Numbered from the stretch's first letter, positions 1 through 6,436 are shown. The stretch: 7,704 nt of DNA from an uncultured bacterium (GCA_903868845.1 CAIPWS010000066.1:1-7704), one strand, 5' to 3'. Numbers and translations: made by a program. Notes: generated by a model not told the origin, from the letters alone.

Positions 1-35
1 AACAAACAGGCAATGTTTTGGCAAGAACCGTGGGC

Positions 36-44
36 TGTGGATAA
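36..44 (-). promoter_or_regulatory. Exact DnaA-box 9-mer (TTATCCACA)
   Basis: The plus strand reads TGTGGATAA, so the minus strand carries the consensus DnaA box TTATCCACA. It lies just past the 3' end of ruvC. It is a single copy with no neighbouring boxes, so it is a possible DnaA binding site rather than evidence of an origin. I see no gene in the remaining bases 1-78. Confidence 0.3.
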
Positions 45-78
45 GGGAACAATGAAGCAAAACCAAGTTTATAAGCCT

Positions 79-570
79 TTAACGAGCAATGGCAGAGTGG
101 GTGAGAGCCACAGCAATAGCGTCATATTCATCATCCAACATCTTTTTAGGTGGGAGTTTGACGAGGAGGTTTACCATCTTTATCATTCTTGTTTTATCGC
201 TTGAACCATCGCTTGTGATAGATGTTTTGATCTGCATTGGGCTGTATTCATAGACAGGGATTTCGCGCCTTATAGCTTCATACATGATGATTCCTCGAGC
301 CTCAGCGACACGCATTCCAGTTTTTTGGTTTGTAGATATAAATAGAGTTTCTATAGCGAGCGCATCTGGAGTATATTCGGTCAGCACGCGCGATATCTCG
401 GCACCTATCTCACCAAGACGCTTGTGCATAGGGTCTTTTGCAGATGTTCGAAAGCAACTGGAATAAAGAACAGACTCGCGGTTTTTTTGGCCGGCAGTTT
501 TTCCTGTTTCTTTTTCTATGACGGCTATACCAAGTCTTTCATAACCTGGGTCTATACCGATAATCTTCAT
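79..570 (-). CDS. ruvC: Holliday junction resolvase RuvC
   Basis: RuvC is the homodimeric, metal-dependent endonuclease that nicks Holliday junctions symmetrically, together with the RuvAB motor, during recombinational repair in the cytoplasm. The 163-residue product has the usual family length. It opens with the RNase H-fold strand MKIIGIDPG, which supplies catalytic Asp7. Glu74 sits in DALAIETLF, and Asp147 and Asp150 sit in DDEYDAIAVALTH, so the acidic tetrad (D7, E66, D138, D141 in E. coli) is complete. Lys115 and Lys126 match the family's basic residues. A short insertion around residues 20-38 lengthens the early beta-hairpin. The start is fixed because MKIIGIDPG is the standard N-terminus. 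There is no Shine-Dalgarno sequence; a promoter lies almost directly against the ATG. yebC lies 46 bp upstream on the same strand. Confidence 0.96.
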   Translation of the reverse strand: MKIIGIDPGYERLGIAVIEKETGKTAGQKNRESVLYSSCFRTSAKDPMHKRLGEIGAEISRVLTEYTPDALAIETLFISTNQKTGMRVAEARGIIMYEAIRREIPVYEYSPMQIKTSITSDGSSDKTRMIKMVNLLVKLPPKKMLDDEYDAIAVALTHSAIAR

Positions 571-576
571 GGCTCA

Positions 577-585
577 ATTATAGCA
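577..585 (-). promoter_or_regulatory. Extended -10 promoter of ruvC
   Basis: The minus strand reads TGCTATAAT, a perfect extended -10 element (TGn-TATAAT). Only 6 bases separate it from the ruvC ATG. Transcription would begin about at the start codon and give a leaderless or nearly leaderless mRNA. There is no recognisable -35, which is normal for an extended -10 promoter. Confidence 0.5.
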
Positions 586-604
586 AAAGCCGCGAATAGC
601 GGCT
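582..604 (-). terminator. Weak intrinsic terminator or attenuator after yebC
   Basis: On the minus strand AGCCGC-TATTC-GCGGCT forms a 6-bp GC-rich stem (588-604) with a 5-nt loop, followed by TTTTGCT. It starts 13 bases past the yebC stop, where a terminator would be expected. The U-tract is short, so termination is probably partial. It overlaps the upstream edge of the ruvC promoter. Confidence 0.5.
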
Positions 605-616
605 GTTTAGTAGTAA

Positions 617-1147
617 TTACTCAGCGTTCGTGTAAACGTTTTGGACGTCGTCGTTGTTTTCTAGGTCCTCAACAACTTTGGAAAGTTTTTCTATATCTGC
701 ATCCTCGAGAGGCATAGTTGAGGTTGGCTGCCAGCCTTCATGTGACTTCGTAAATGCCCAAGAAGCACTTCCTGGTGCTGCAAGTTCAATTTCGTTGAGT
801 GCCAAGATATGTTTCAGTTCTTGTGCAGTTTTGTTTTTGTTGTCCGTGAGGGCCTCTATAAGGATGGCTATGCCTCCTGGTCCATAAGCTTCATAAAGGT
901 TCATTTCCATGGCGGCGCTGTTGTCGGTAGCACCTTTCTTCACAGCACGATCAATAGTATCGTTTGGCATATTTTCTTTGCGAGCCTTATCTATGGCAGC
1001 CGCAAGACCAGGGGAGAGGATATTTCCTTTAGCCTTCTTGGATTCTACTGTTATAAGACGGACAAATTTACCAAACGACTTAGACTTTTGAGCGTCATTT
1101 TTCGCTTTAATATGCTTAATTTTTGAGAATTTGTTGTGGCCGGACAT
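617..1147 (-). CDS. yebC: YebC/PmpR/TACO1-family regulatory protein, short form
   Basis: Members of this family act as DNA-binding regulators or as translation factors (mitochondrial TACO1; bacterial YebC proteins linked to synthesis of proline-rich stretches). Which role applies here cannot be read from the sequence. The start MSGHNKFSKIKHIKAKNDAQ is the family signature (usually MAGHSKWANIKHRK). AAIDKARKENMPNDTIDRAVKKG (47-72) completes domain I, and YEAYGPGGIAILIEALTDN (85-103) begins domain II. From about residue 138 the sequence jumps to PLEDADIEKLSKVVEDLEN and DDVQNVYTNAE, which match the family C-terminus. The product has 176 residues against about 240-250, and the missing part corresponds to the inserted domain III. 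The reading frame is intact, so this looks like a natural short form. It has its own promoter and lies upstream of ruvC. Confidence 0.93.
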   Translation of the reverse strand: MSGHNKFSKIKHIKAKNDAQKSKSFGKFVRLITVESKKAKGNILSPGLAAAIDKARKENMPNDTIDRAVKKGATDNSAAMEMNLYEAYGPGGIAILIEALTDNKNKTAQELKHILALNEIELAAPGSASWAFTKSHEGWQPTSTMPLEDADIEKLSKVVEDLENNDDVQNVYTNAE

Positions 1148-1175
1148 AGTTTTGGTGCGTTTTATTTATGGTGGT

Positions 1176-1181
1176 ATTATA
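1176..1181 (-). promoter_or_regulatory. -10 element (TATAAT) upstream of yebC
   Basis: A perfect TATAAT on the minus strand, 28 bases before the yebC ATG and just past the stop codon of the upstream binding-protein gene. A -35 is not clear because the region 17 bases further upstream falls in the end of that gene. It suggests that yebC can be transcribed on its own. Confidence 0.45.
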
Positions 1182-1203
1182 CACGAAATGAAGAAGATTT
1201 CTA

Positions 1204-2343
1204 TCAGTCTACAACTTCAAGCTTTCCGTCTTTGATCTGCTTCAAAACAAACCCTGTACCCGAATTTCCTTGTGAATCAAAGGAAACCACACCATTCATA
1301 CCTTTCCAGTTTTGAATATTTGCAAGAAGATAATCATGGATTTTTGGTCCATTGTATCCAACAGCATCAATAGCCTGTAAACCCATACGAATAGCGTCAT
1401 ATGTTCCAGTTGTGTGGAATGCGATAGGGGGCAGGTGGCCAAACTTAATCTGATAATCAGAAATAAGCCCGGCGACATCAGGCGAAGACGCATTGTACTC
1501 AGGATCGTAGACGTATACTCCCTCAGCCGACTTACCAGCAAGCGATATAAGATCTGGTCCGTAGGCTAAGAAATTTGTTACTATTGGAACTATTAAACCC
1601 AACTCTTTTGCTTGTTTGATAACATAGCGCGCCGACACTCCTGTCGCAGTGTTTATAAATAACACATCTGGTTTTGAGGATATTGCTTTTACTAATTCCG
1701 TTCGATAATCAACCCCATCCGGCTTAATAAGCTGATCAGAAACAACAGTTCCTGTGAAAGCACTCTTGAAATTGTTGCGAATGTCTAAGGTGTACTCCGC
1801 ATCATCAGTCATCAAAGCTACGTTCTTAAACCCAAACTTCTCAGTAAAGTCACGTGCTGGAATAGTTGCACCTAGAATATCTGACGGACCATTTCTGAAA
1901 ACGTATTCACCGGCCTCATCAATATTTTTACCACCCGTGAGTGGAGTAATCATCACTACTTTTGCATTGTTAATCACTGGTGCACTTGCAAGAGTTCCAT
2001 TTGATGACATGCCATCAATAATATACTGAACATGATCAATATCTATAAGTTTTATTGCTGCAGCAACAGCCTTTGTACCTTGAGTACTAAAATTACCAAC
2101 ATCTTCTACAATAAACTCAACATCGTTTGTTCTACCAAGCTTTTCTGCAGCGAGCTTGGCACTATCCATGATATTTTCACCAAGGAAAGCCAAATTACCA
2201 GTTGTCATGGTTAATATACCTATCTTGATCTTCAGGGAAGACTGTATAGAGACACCCGCCTTATTGTTTTTGGATATCAATATGCCAGTAAAAGCGACTA
2301 CAACTACAAGTCCGATCAACACTATTTTATATGATTTATTCAT
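1204..2343 (-). CDS. Membrane-anchored ABC-type substrate-binding protein (LivK-like, Peripla_BP_6 fold)
   Basis: The 379-residue product has a hydrophobic N-terminal segment (about residues 7-23, preceded by Lys3 and Lys6). It then has a type I periplasmic-binding fold of the branched-chain amino-acid receptor group. The first strand IKIGILTMTTGNLAFLGENI (39-58) corresponds to the 'IGVxxPLTGxxAxxG' ligand loop. Later landmarks are VVMITPLTGG, YVFRNGPSD, KNVALMTDDAEY, and TTGTYDAIRMGLQAI near the C-terminus. No lipobox cysteine follows the hydrophobic segment, so it is either an uncleaved membrane anchor or a signal peptide. The ligand cannot be named; amino acids are typical of the family. 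No permease or ATPase gene is adjacent, so transport is unproven and a receptor role is possible. It is divergent from the winged-helix gene at 2469. No Shine-Dalgarno is visible. Confidence 0.88.
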   Translation of the reverse strand: MNKSYKIVLIGLVVVVAFTGILISKNNKAGVSIQSSLKIKIGILTMTTGNLAFLGENIMDSAKLAAEKLGRTNDVEFIVEDVGNFSTQGTKAVAAAIKLIDIDHVQYIIDGMSSNGTLASAPVINNAKVVMITPLTGGKNIDEAGEYVFRNGPSDILGATIPARDFTEKFGFKNVALMTDDAEYTLDIRNNFKSAFTGTVVSDQLIKPDGVDYRTELVKAISSKPDVLFINTATGVSARYVIKQAKELGLIVPIVTNFLAYGPDLISLAGKSAEGVYVYDPEYNASSPDVAGLISDYQIKFGHLPPIAFHTTGTYDAIRMGLQAIDAVGYNGPKIHDYLLANIQNWKGMNGVVSFDSQGNSGTGFVLKQIKDGKLEVVD

Positions 2344-2358
2344 GTAATTTGAATTAAA

Positions 2359-2386
2359 TTAATAACAAAGCAATTATCCACATCAA
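2359..2386 (-). promoter_or_regulatory. Candidate promoter of the binding-protein gene
   Basis: On the minus strand TTGATG (2386-2381), a 16-bp spacer and TATTAA (2364-2359) form a moderate sigma-70-like promoter, with 15 bases to the ATG. ATTAAT one base further on is an alternative -10. The DnaA-box 9-mer at 2374-2382 overlaps the -35 and the spacer. Confidence 0.3.
2374..2382 (+). promoter_or_regulatory. Exact DnaA-box 9-mer in a divergent promoter region
   Basis: TTATCCACA on the plus strand is a second exact match to the DnaA box within this window. It lies in the AT-rich intergenic region and overlaps the putative -35 of the binding-protein gene. DnaA-dependent repression is possible but unproven. 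Confidence 0.3.
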
Positions 2387-2395
2387 GAAAGACCC

Positions 2396-2424
2396 TTGCA
2401 ACTTTTCATTAAGTGTTATATAGT
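2396..2424 (+). promoter_or_regulatory. Sigma-70-like promoter for the winged-helix gene
   Basis: TTGCAA (2396-2401), a 17-bp spacer and TATAGT (2419-2424) make a good consensus promoter directed at the gene starting at 2469, with a predicted leader of about 38 nt. A second, isolated TATAAT lies at 2448-2453. If that one is used, the leader would be only about 9 nt. Confidence 0.5.
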
Positions 2425-2445
2425 AAGTAGCACTATTTGATTACT
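2422..2445. promoter_or_regulatory. Inverted repeat AGTAA-N14-TTACT, possible operator
   Basis: AGTAA at 2422-2426 and TTACT at 2441-2445 form a dyad spanning about two helical turns. It overlaps the -10 of the promoter ending at 2424. The position suits autorepression by the winged-helix product encoded just downstream. The half-sites are short and AT-rich, so chance is a real alternative. Confidence 0.25.
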
Positions 2446-2468
2446 TTTATAATCCAAATAGTTATTTT

Positions 2469-3287
2469 ATGGCCATAAACTTCAAGTTAGGAAAAACAGA
2501 ACTGCGCATAGTAGACATTCTCCTGAAAGAAAGCGGCTTTCTGAAAACATCCCAAATAGTCCTCGAATATCAAAGGCTTTTTCCTCAAACACCAAAGCAG
2601 ACTATCTATAGAACAATAAGAAACCTCAAAAAGAATGAGGTGGTTGTGGTGGCCAAAGGTGTAACTTCTATAAATACACAATGGGTCAGTGTTTTGCGTC
2701 AGAAATTGAATCAACTTGAGCGAGGACCATTGCGCCAAATACTTCCAGACAAGATTTCTTATGTATCACCATCTTTTCTATCTATTGCTCCAGTGCTCAC
2801 ACACCATGTAAACATCCTGATCAATCAATCAGACAAAAAAGATCCAGTAATATTTATAAATCCACATCAACTCTTCTATTCCGCTAGAGATTGGTCAGAA
2901 GAGAGACTTATAAATCATTTGGAATCCGAAGGGTATACTTTGTGGCAAGGTATAAATTATATTTCCGCAATAGACAGGGAATTCATAAGAAAAAAGTTTT
3001 CGAACAGACCACGCATCAAAGGCTCTTTTATCGAGGCTAGAGCTGGTGAAAAAGATGTATATATAAATATTATAGGAGAATATGTACTCCGAGTTACAAC
3101 CACCCCAGAATTTGCAAAGGCACTGAATGAACTGTACGCCCAAGCAAAAGCCTACACACCAGAGTTCGCCGCCAAGATCCAAAACCTCCTTGCAAACTCA
3201 GGAGAGGTCAAAATGGTTATAGCAAAAAGAAAAACACAAGAAAAACTTTATAGAAACCTCATGAAGAAGTTTATTGCGACTAAATAA
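2469..3287 (+). CDS. Winged-helix DNA-binding protein with unrecognised C-terminal domain
   Basis: Residues 8-64 look like a winged helix: [20 protein letters not shown] (helix 1 and turn), then [19 protein letters not shown] (41-59) as a recognition helix rich in Thr, Arg and Lys, then the wing VVVVAKGV. Residues 95-215 form a separate mixed alpha/beta domain with [37 protein letters not shown] and [21 protein letters not shown] do not recognise this domain. The end (249-272) is very basic. The product has 272 residues with no signal peptide or membrane segment, so it is cytoplasmic. It could be a local regulator of the divergent binding-protein gene, which would fit the intergenic inverted repeat, but this is inference. 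There is no Shine-Dalgarno. Its 3' end overlaps ruvB by 8 bp on the opposite strand. Confidence 0.8.
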   Translation: MAINFKLGKTELRIVDILLKESGFLKTSQIVLEYQRLFPQTPKQTIYRTIRNLKKNEVVVVAKGVTSINTQWVSVLRQKLNQLERGPLRQILPDKISYVSPSFLSIAPVLTHHVNILINQSDKKDPVIFINPHQLFYSARDWSEERLINHLESEGYTLWQGINYISAIDREFIRKKFSNRPRIKGSFIEARAGEKDVYINIIGEYVLRVTTTPEFAKALNELYAQAKAYTPEFAAKIQNLLANSGEVKMVIAKRKTQEKLYRNLMKKFIATK

Positions 3288-4320
3288 GCTTCGCCGCGCC
3301 CTTAACACCAATATGCTCATACGCCTTATCTGTGGCGATGCGACCGCGAGGTGTTCTCTCTAGCAAGCCAAGCTGTATCAAGTAAGGCTCGTAAACTTCC
3401 TCTATAGTAGCCATCTCCTCTGACAAAGCAGCGGCCACGGTGTTGAGACCAACTGGACCTCCTCCAAACTTATTTATTATAGTTTTCAAAATATCCCTAT
3501 CGGCGCTAGTTAGACCTATTGTATCGACACCGAGCATATTCAAAGACTTCTCAACCACATCTTTATCGAGGTTTTTTTTATTTATCTGCGCATAGTCTCT
3601 ACTTCTCTTCAAATGATAGTTTGCAGTACGTGGTGTAAAACGTGAGCGGACGGCAATCTCTGCCAAAGCATCAGGCTCAGCCTTTATTCCAAGTATTTTG
3701 GCGGAACGGCGAACGATTTCCGCAATCTCCTCATTTGAATAAAATTCCAACTTAAAAACTCCTCCAGAAAAACGAGAGCGGAGAGGCGCAGAAATCATGG
3801 CCACACGAGTTGTTGCGGCGATGAGAGTGAAAGGTGGCAACTCGAGCTGGATAGTGCGAGCTGAGGGTCCTTTTCCAATTATAATATCCAAAGTTCCAGA
3901 CTCCATGGCAGGGTAGAGGACTTCCTCGATGGCTTTGTTGAGGCGATGTATTTCGTCTATAAAAAGAATGTCGCCAGCAGAAAGATTTGTCAAAATAGAA
4001 GCCAAGTCACCAACCTTCAAAATTGCTGGACCAGAAGTCACCTTGATCTGCGCACCAGTCTCTTTCGCAATGAGGTGAGCGAGAGTTGTTTTACCAAGAC
4101 CTGGAGGACCATAAAAAAGAATATGTTCTGGTGGATGATTTCTCTCTTTCGCCGCACCGAGAAGGATCTTCAAGTTTTCTTTTGTGTTTTTCTGGCCAAT
4201 ATAATCATCCCAGCGAGTTGGTCTCAAAGTTTGGTCAAGAAAACCAACATCTTTCTCGTCTGGAGGGGTAGAAATTGGCGCCGCGGCCTTATTTATAGGT
4301 TTTTTTGTTTCCCTTGACAT
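3280..4320 (-). CDS. ruvB: Holliday junction branch migration ATPase RuvB
   Basis: RuvB is the hexameric AAA+ motor that, loaded by RuvA, pumps DNA through Holliday junctions before RuvC cuts. The 346-residue product has the normal length. In order it shows [13 protein letters not shown] (31-43), Walker A GPPGLGKT (71-78), Walker B DEIH (122-125), sensor 1 ATTR (169-172), the arginine-finger segment PLRSRF (179-184), and a sensor 2 region [19 protein letters not shown] (227-245). The C-terminal winged helix includes [13 protein letters not shown] (318-330). The first 20 residues are a poorly conserved Lys/Pro-rich extension, so a slightly later start cannot be excluded. No Shine-Dalgarno precedes the ATG. 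The start region carries the -35 of a divergent promoter for the candidate RNA at 4361-4575. Neither ruvA nor ruvC is adjacent. Confidence 0.97.
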   Translation of the reverse strand: MSRETKKPINKAAAPISTPPDEKDVGFLDQTLRPTRWDDYIGQKNTKENLKILLGAAKERNHPPEHILFYGPPGLGKTTLAHLIAKETGAQIKVTSGPAILKVGDLASILTNLSAGDILFIDEIHRLNKAIEEVLYPAMESGTLDIIIGKGPSARTIQLELPPFTLIAATTRVAMISAPLRSRFSGGVFKLEFYSNEEIAEIVRRSAKILGIKAEPDALAEIAVRSRFTPRTANYHLKRSRDYAQINKKNLDKDVVEKSLNMLGVDTIGLTSADRDILKTIINKFGGGPVGLNTVAAALSEEMATIEEVYEPYLIQLGLLERTPRGRIATDKAYEHIGVKGAAKLI

Positions 4321-4342
4321 GAGAGTTAATGTATGCTAGTCT
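4314..4342 (+). promoter_or_regulatory. Promoter for the candidate structured RNA
   Basis: TTGACA (4314-4319), a perfect -35, is followed by a 17-bp spacer and TAGTCT (4337-4342, four of six consensus bases). Predicted transcription starts near 4349, shortly before the closing stem of the RNA fold. The -35 overlaps the ruvB start codon, so the two genes would be divergent and could interfere with each other. Confidence 0.5.
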
Positions 4343-4360
4343 TATGCGAGTCACTAGAAA

Positions 4361-4575
4361 GGGGCCGAAAAGCCCAAAACTCGAGCTTATGAATCTCTAA
4401 GCAATGGCCTTCCCAGGTTTGGGCATAGTGCTAAGGACATTTTGGTGGTTACGCTTGCGTAACATTACTGAAATTATCCTCGGGACTCTGCCTCGCTTCC
4501 GACATCACGTCGAAAGATTTTGCTTAGAGATTCTTGTGCTCGAACCTACATCTATCCTAACTTTTCCGGTGCCCC
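4361..4575 (+). ncRNA. Candidate structured non-coding RNA, long rod, 6S-like shape
   Basis: No plausible gene fills 4321-4624, but the sequence folds into one long rod. The closing stem pairs GGGGC (4361-4365) and GAAAAG (4367-4372) with CTTTTC (4561-4566) and GCCCC (4571-4575). Next CGAGC (4382-4386) pairs with GCTCG (4538-4542). After a symmetric 4x4 internal loop comes a perfect 14-bp stem, 4391-4404 with 4520-4533. A wide central region holds small hairpins (CCCA-GGTT-TGGG; CGAC-ATCAC-GTCG). The apical arm pairs AGGA (4434-4437) with TCCT (4477-4480) and ends in GTTACG-CTTG-CGTAAC (4448-4463). G-U pairs in the apical arm favour the plus strand, as does the promoter at 4314. No intrinsic terminator is clear on the plus strand. 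Length and layout resemble 6S RNA, but I find no diagnostic primary sequence. The motifs of RNase P, SRP RNA and tmRNA are absent. Confidence 0.55.
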
Positions 4576-4624
4576 AAAAGCAATAAAAAGTGGGGGATAA
4601 AAACTCTTCGCAACACCAAAAAAA

Positions 4625-6295
4625 TTAAGTCAAAGAGATCACGCGAGCTAACTCTTCTAGAGAGGTGATACCCATAAGTATTTTTATAATTCCGTCTTGC
4701 TTCATGGTTGGAATACCCTGACCTTTCGCTGCGTCCCAGATCTCTCTATCACTTGAGTTTTTCTGGACGACCATTTCTATTTCTCTAGTCATAAGTATGG
4801 CTTCATATATACCCAAACGGCCTTTATAGCCAGTTTTGTTACATTTATCACAACCAACAGCAACCCACATTTTCGATCTATCTTCTGGAACAAGCGAGCG
4901 ATCTTCTATAGAGGCCGCAATATCTTCAATTTGTTTTTTTATTTCACCTTCCAAAATAACTTCTTTTTTACAATCCTTACAAAGTTTTCGAACAAGTCTT
5001 TGGGCCATGGCGACACGAAGGGCAGAAGGAATTATTCTTGGGTTCACACCGAGCTCTATCAATCTTGGAAATGTTCCAGCGGCATCGTTGGTGTGGATCG
5101 TCGAGAAGACTAAGTGACCAGTCAAAGCGGAGTTGATGGCAATATCCGCTGTTTCGTTATCACGAATTTCACCAACCATGATGATGTCTGGATCCTGACG
5201 GACAGCAGCACGCAAACCCTCTAAGAAAGTGTAACCTTTGTCGTTGACTTGAGTCTGCACAATACCGGGTAGGTGATATTCGATTGGATCTTCGATAGTG
5301 ATGATCTTCACGTCACTACTATGAACCTTCTTCAAGAATGCGTACAAAGTAGTAGTTTTTCCTGAACCAGTAGGACCAGTTGTGAGGGTCATACCGTCTG
5401 GGCGTTTTATTTCTTCAAGAAGAATCTTTAGAAGTTTTGGTTGGATACCGAGTTCTTCAAGTGGAACATTGATGGACTTCGGGTTGAGAAGACGCATAAC
5501 CATGGACTCATTGTAAGCGCCAGGCAAAATAGAAACACGAACTTCTATCTCACCAACAGCAAGACGAATACTGAAGCGGCCATCTTGAGATTCCTTTTTT
5601 ACATTCAACTTCATTCCGGAAATAAGTTTCATACGAGACAAAAGAAGGGCATAAGTTTCATTGTCGAAACGTGTGACATCTTGAAGCACACCATCTAAAC
5701 GATAACGAAGACGAACATAAGCTTCTTCTGGCTCAAGGTGAATATCGGAAGCATTCAAAGCCAAGGCCCCAGCGACGACGATCTCCAATATTCTAGAAAC
5801 TCTGTAACTCTTTTTTTCTGTGACAGTATTTTCCAAGATAGAGATAACTGTTGGAAGACTTTTCGCCTGGTCAATGATAGCTGTGATCTGGTCGCCAGAA
5901 ATTTCAAGTGAGCCAGCACGACTTTCATGAGCATAAGAAAGATCTTTATAATATTTCCAGGCCTTTTCCAAACTTTGCATAGAGGCGATATATATCTGAG
6001 GGTCGTAGCCGTCAGTCTTCAATTTCTCAACAACAGCTGCCACTTTCGGGTCTGTTGGATTTCTGGCTGCAAGTTTCACTCTTTTGTCTATGAGAGCATA
6101 AGCAGCGATCAAGACGCTTCTACCTGTTTGCTCGTCGATGAGGCGCAAGGCGTCTGTGTTCACTGGAATGGTAGCCAGGTTTATATACTCAACATTGTAT
6201 TTACCAGATAAAACCTGAACTAAATCCTCCTCTTCTTTTTTCAAGAGGTCTCCCATCTTTCTTTTTTGTTTGTCTTCGTCAAATTGTATTGTCAT
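4625..6295 (-). CDS. pilB: Type IV pilus assembly / type II secretion ATPase PilB (GspE family)
   Basis: This cytoplasmic hexameric ATPase drives pilin polymerisation at the inner face of the membrane. Residues 1-150 form a divergent N-terminal domain. Residues 165-280 form the N2 domain, with ASDIHLEPEEAYVRLRYRLDG (182-202). The motor follows: Walker A GPTGSGKT (307-314), Asp box ITIEDPIEYH (332-341), Walker B DPDIIMVGEIRD (368-379) with catalytic Glu376, and His box TGHLVFSTIHTND (392-404). The tetracysteine zinc site is Cys439, Cys442, Cys482 and Cys485, which is typical of PilB/GspE and absent from the retraction ATPase PilT. The 556-residue length fits PilB. No pilT, pilC or pilin gene is adjacent. 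The gene has a TATAAT 8 bases before its ATG and no Shine-Dalgarno. Seven U residues follow its stop codon without a clear stem. Confidence 0.95.
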   Translation of the reverse strand: MTIQFDEDKQKRKMGDLLKKEEEDLVQVLSGKYNVEYINLATIPVNTDALRLIDEQTGRSVLIAAYALIDKRVKLAARNPTDPKVAAVVEKLKTDGYDPQIYIASMQSLEKAWKYYKDLSYAHESRAGSLEISGDQITAIIDQAKSLPTVISILENTVTEKKSYRVSRILEIVVAGALALNASDIHLEPEEAYVRLRYRLDGVLQDVTRFDNETYALLLSRMKLISGMKLNVKKESQDGRFSIRLAVGEIEVRVSILPGAYNESMVMRLLNPKSINVPLEELGIQPKLLKILLEEIKRPDGMTLTTGPTGSGKTTTLYAFLKKVHSSDVKIITIEDPIEYHLPGIVQTQVNDKGYTFLEGLRAAVRQDPDIIMVGEIRDNETADIAINSALTGHLVFSTIHTNDAAGTFPRLIELGVNPRIIPSALRVAMAQRLVRKLCKDCKKEVILEGEIKKQIEDIAASIEDRSLVPEDRSKMWVAVGCDKCNKTGYKGRLGIYEAILMTREIEMVVQKNSSDREIWDAAKGQGIPTMKQDGIIKILMGITSLEELARVISLT

Positions 6296-6303
6296 TGGCT
6301 GTA

Positions 6304-6309
6304 ATTATA
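6304..6309 (-). promoter_or_regulatory. -10 element (TATAAT) immediately upstream of pilB
   Basis: The minus strand has a perfect TATAAT with only 8 bases before the pilB ATG. Predicted transcription would start within a base or two of the start codon, giving a leaderless message. No good -35 is seen at the normal spacing. Confidence 0.45.
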
Positions 6310-6369
6310 GCTTATTTAATGGCCTACGCACATGCTATTTGACGAGGGTGGGGAATAATGTTGCTACTA

Positions 6370-6398
6370 TTGACTTTTTCACTACAAAATGTTATGAT
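6370..6398 (+). promoter_or_regulatory. Sigma-70-like promoter of the lipoprotein gene
   Basis: TTGACT (6370-6375), a 17-bp spacer and TATGAT (6393-6398) match the consensus closely (five of six bases in each box). Predicted transcription starts near 6405, leaving a leader of about 83 nt before the ATG at 6488. It is the strongest complete promoter in the window. Confidence 0.65.
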
Positions 6399-6409
6399 AC
6401 TAAAGTATT

Positions 6410-6436
6410 CCAACTAGGCCGTTTTAGCCAAGTTGG
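6410..6436 (+). promoter_or_regulatory. 5'-leader stem-loop of the lipoprotein mRNA
   Basis: CCAACT pairs with AGTTGG, and after one A-A mismatch GGC pairs with GCC around a 7-nt loop. The hairpin begins about 5 nt after the predicted transcription start, where it could protect the 5' end. A smaller hairpin ATTGA-TAA-TCAAT follows at 6453-6465. No known riboswitch class is recognised. Confidence 0.4.

Noticed and set aside
4361..4575. tmRNA, RNase P RNA or SRP RNA as the identity of the structured RNA
   Set aside because: There is no GGTTCGA-type T-arm or tag reading frame (tmRNA), no GAGGAAAGTC or ACAGAA core (RNase P), and no SRP helix 8 GGAAGGAAGCAG motif on either strand.
4404..4586. 60-codon open frame on the plus strand in the ruvB-pilB gap
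   Set aside because: It lies wholly within the symmetric RNA fold, has no ribosome-binding site and its product has no recognisable features.
4576..4624. Minus-strand promoter for the structured RNA (TTGCGA with TTTATT)
   Set aside because: The spacing is about 20 bp and both boxes are weak. The plus-strand TTGACA-N17-TAGTCT and the G-U pairs of the apical arm support the other strand better.
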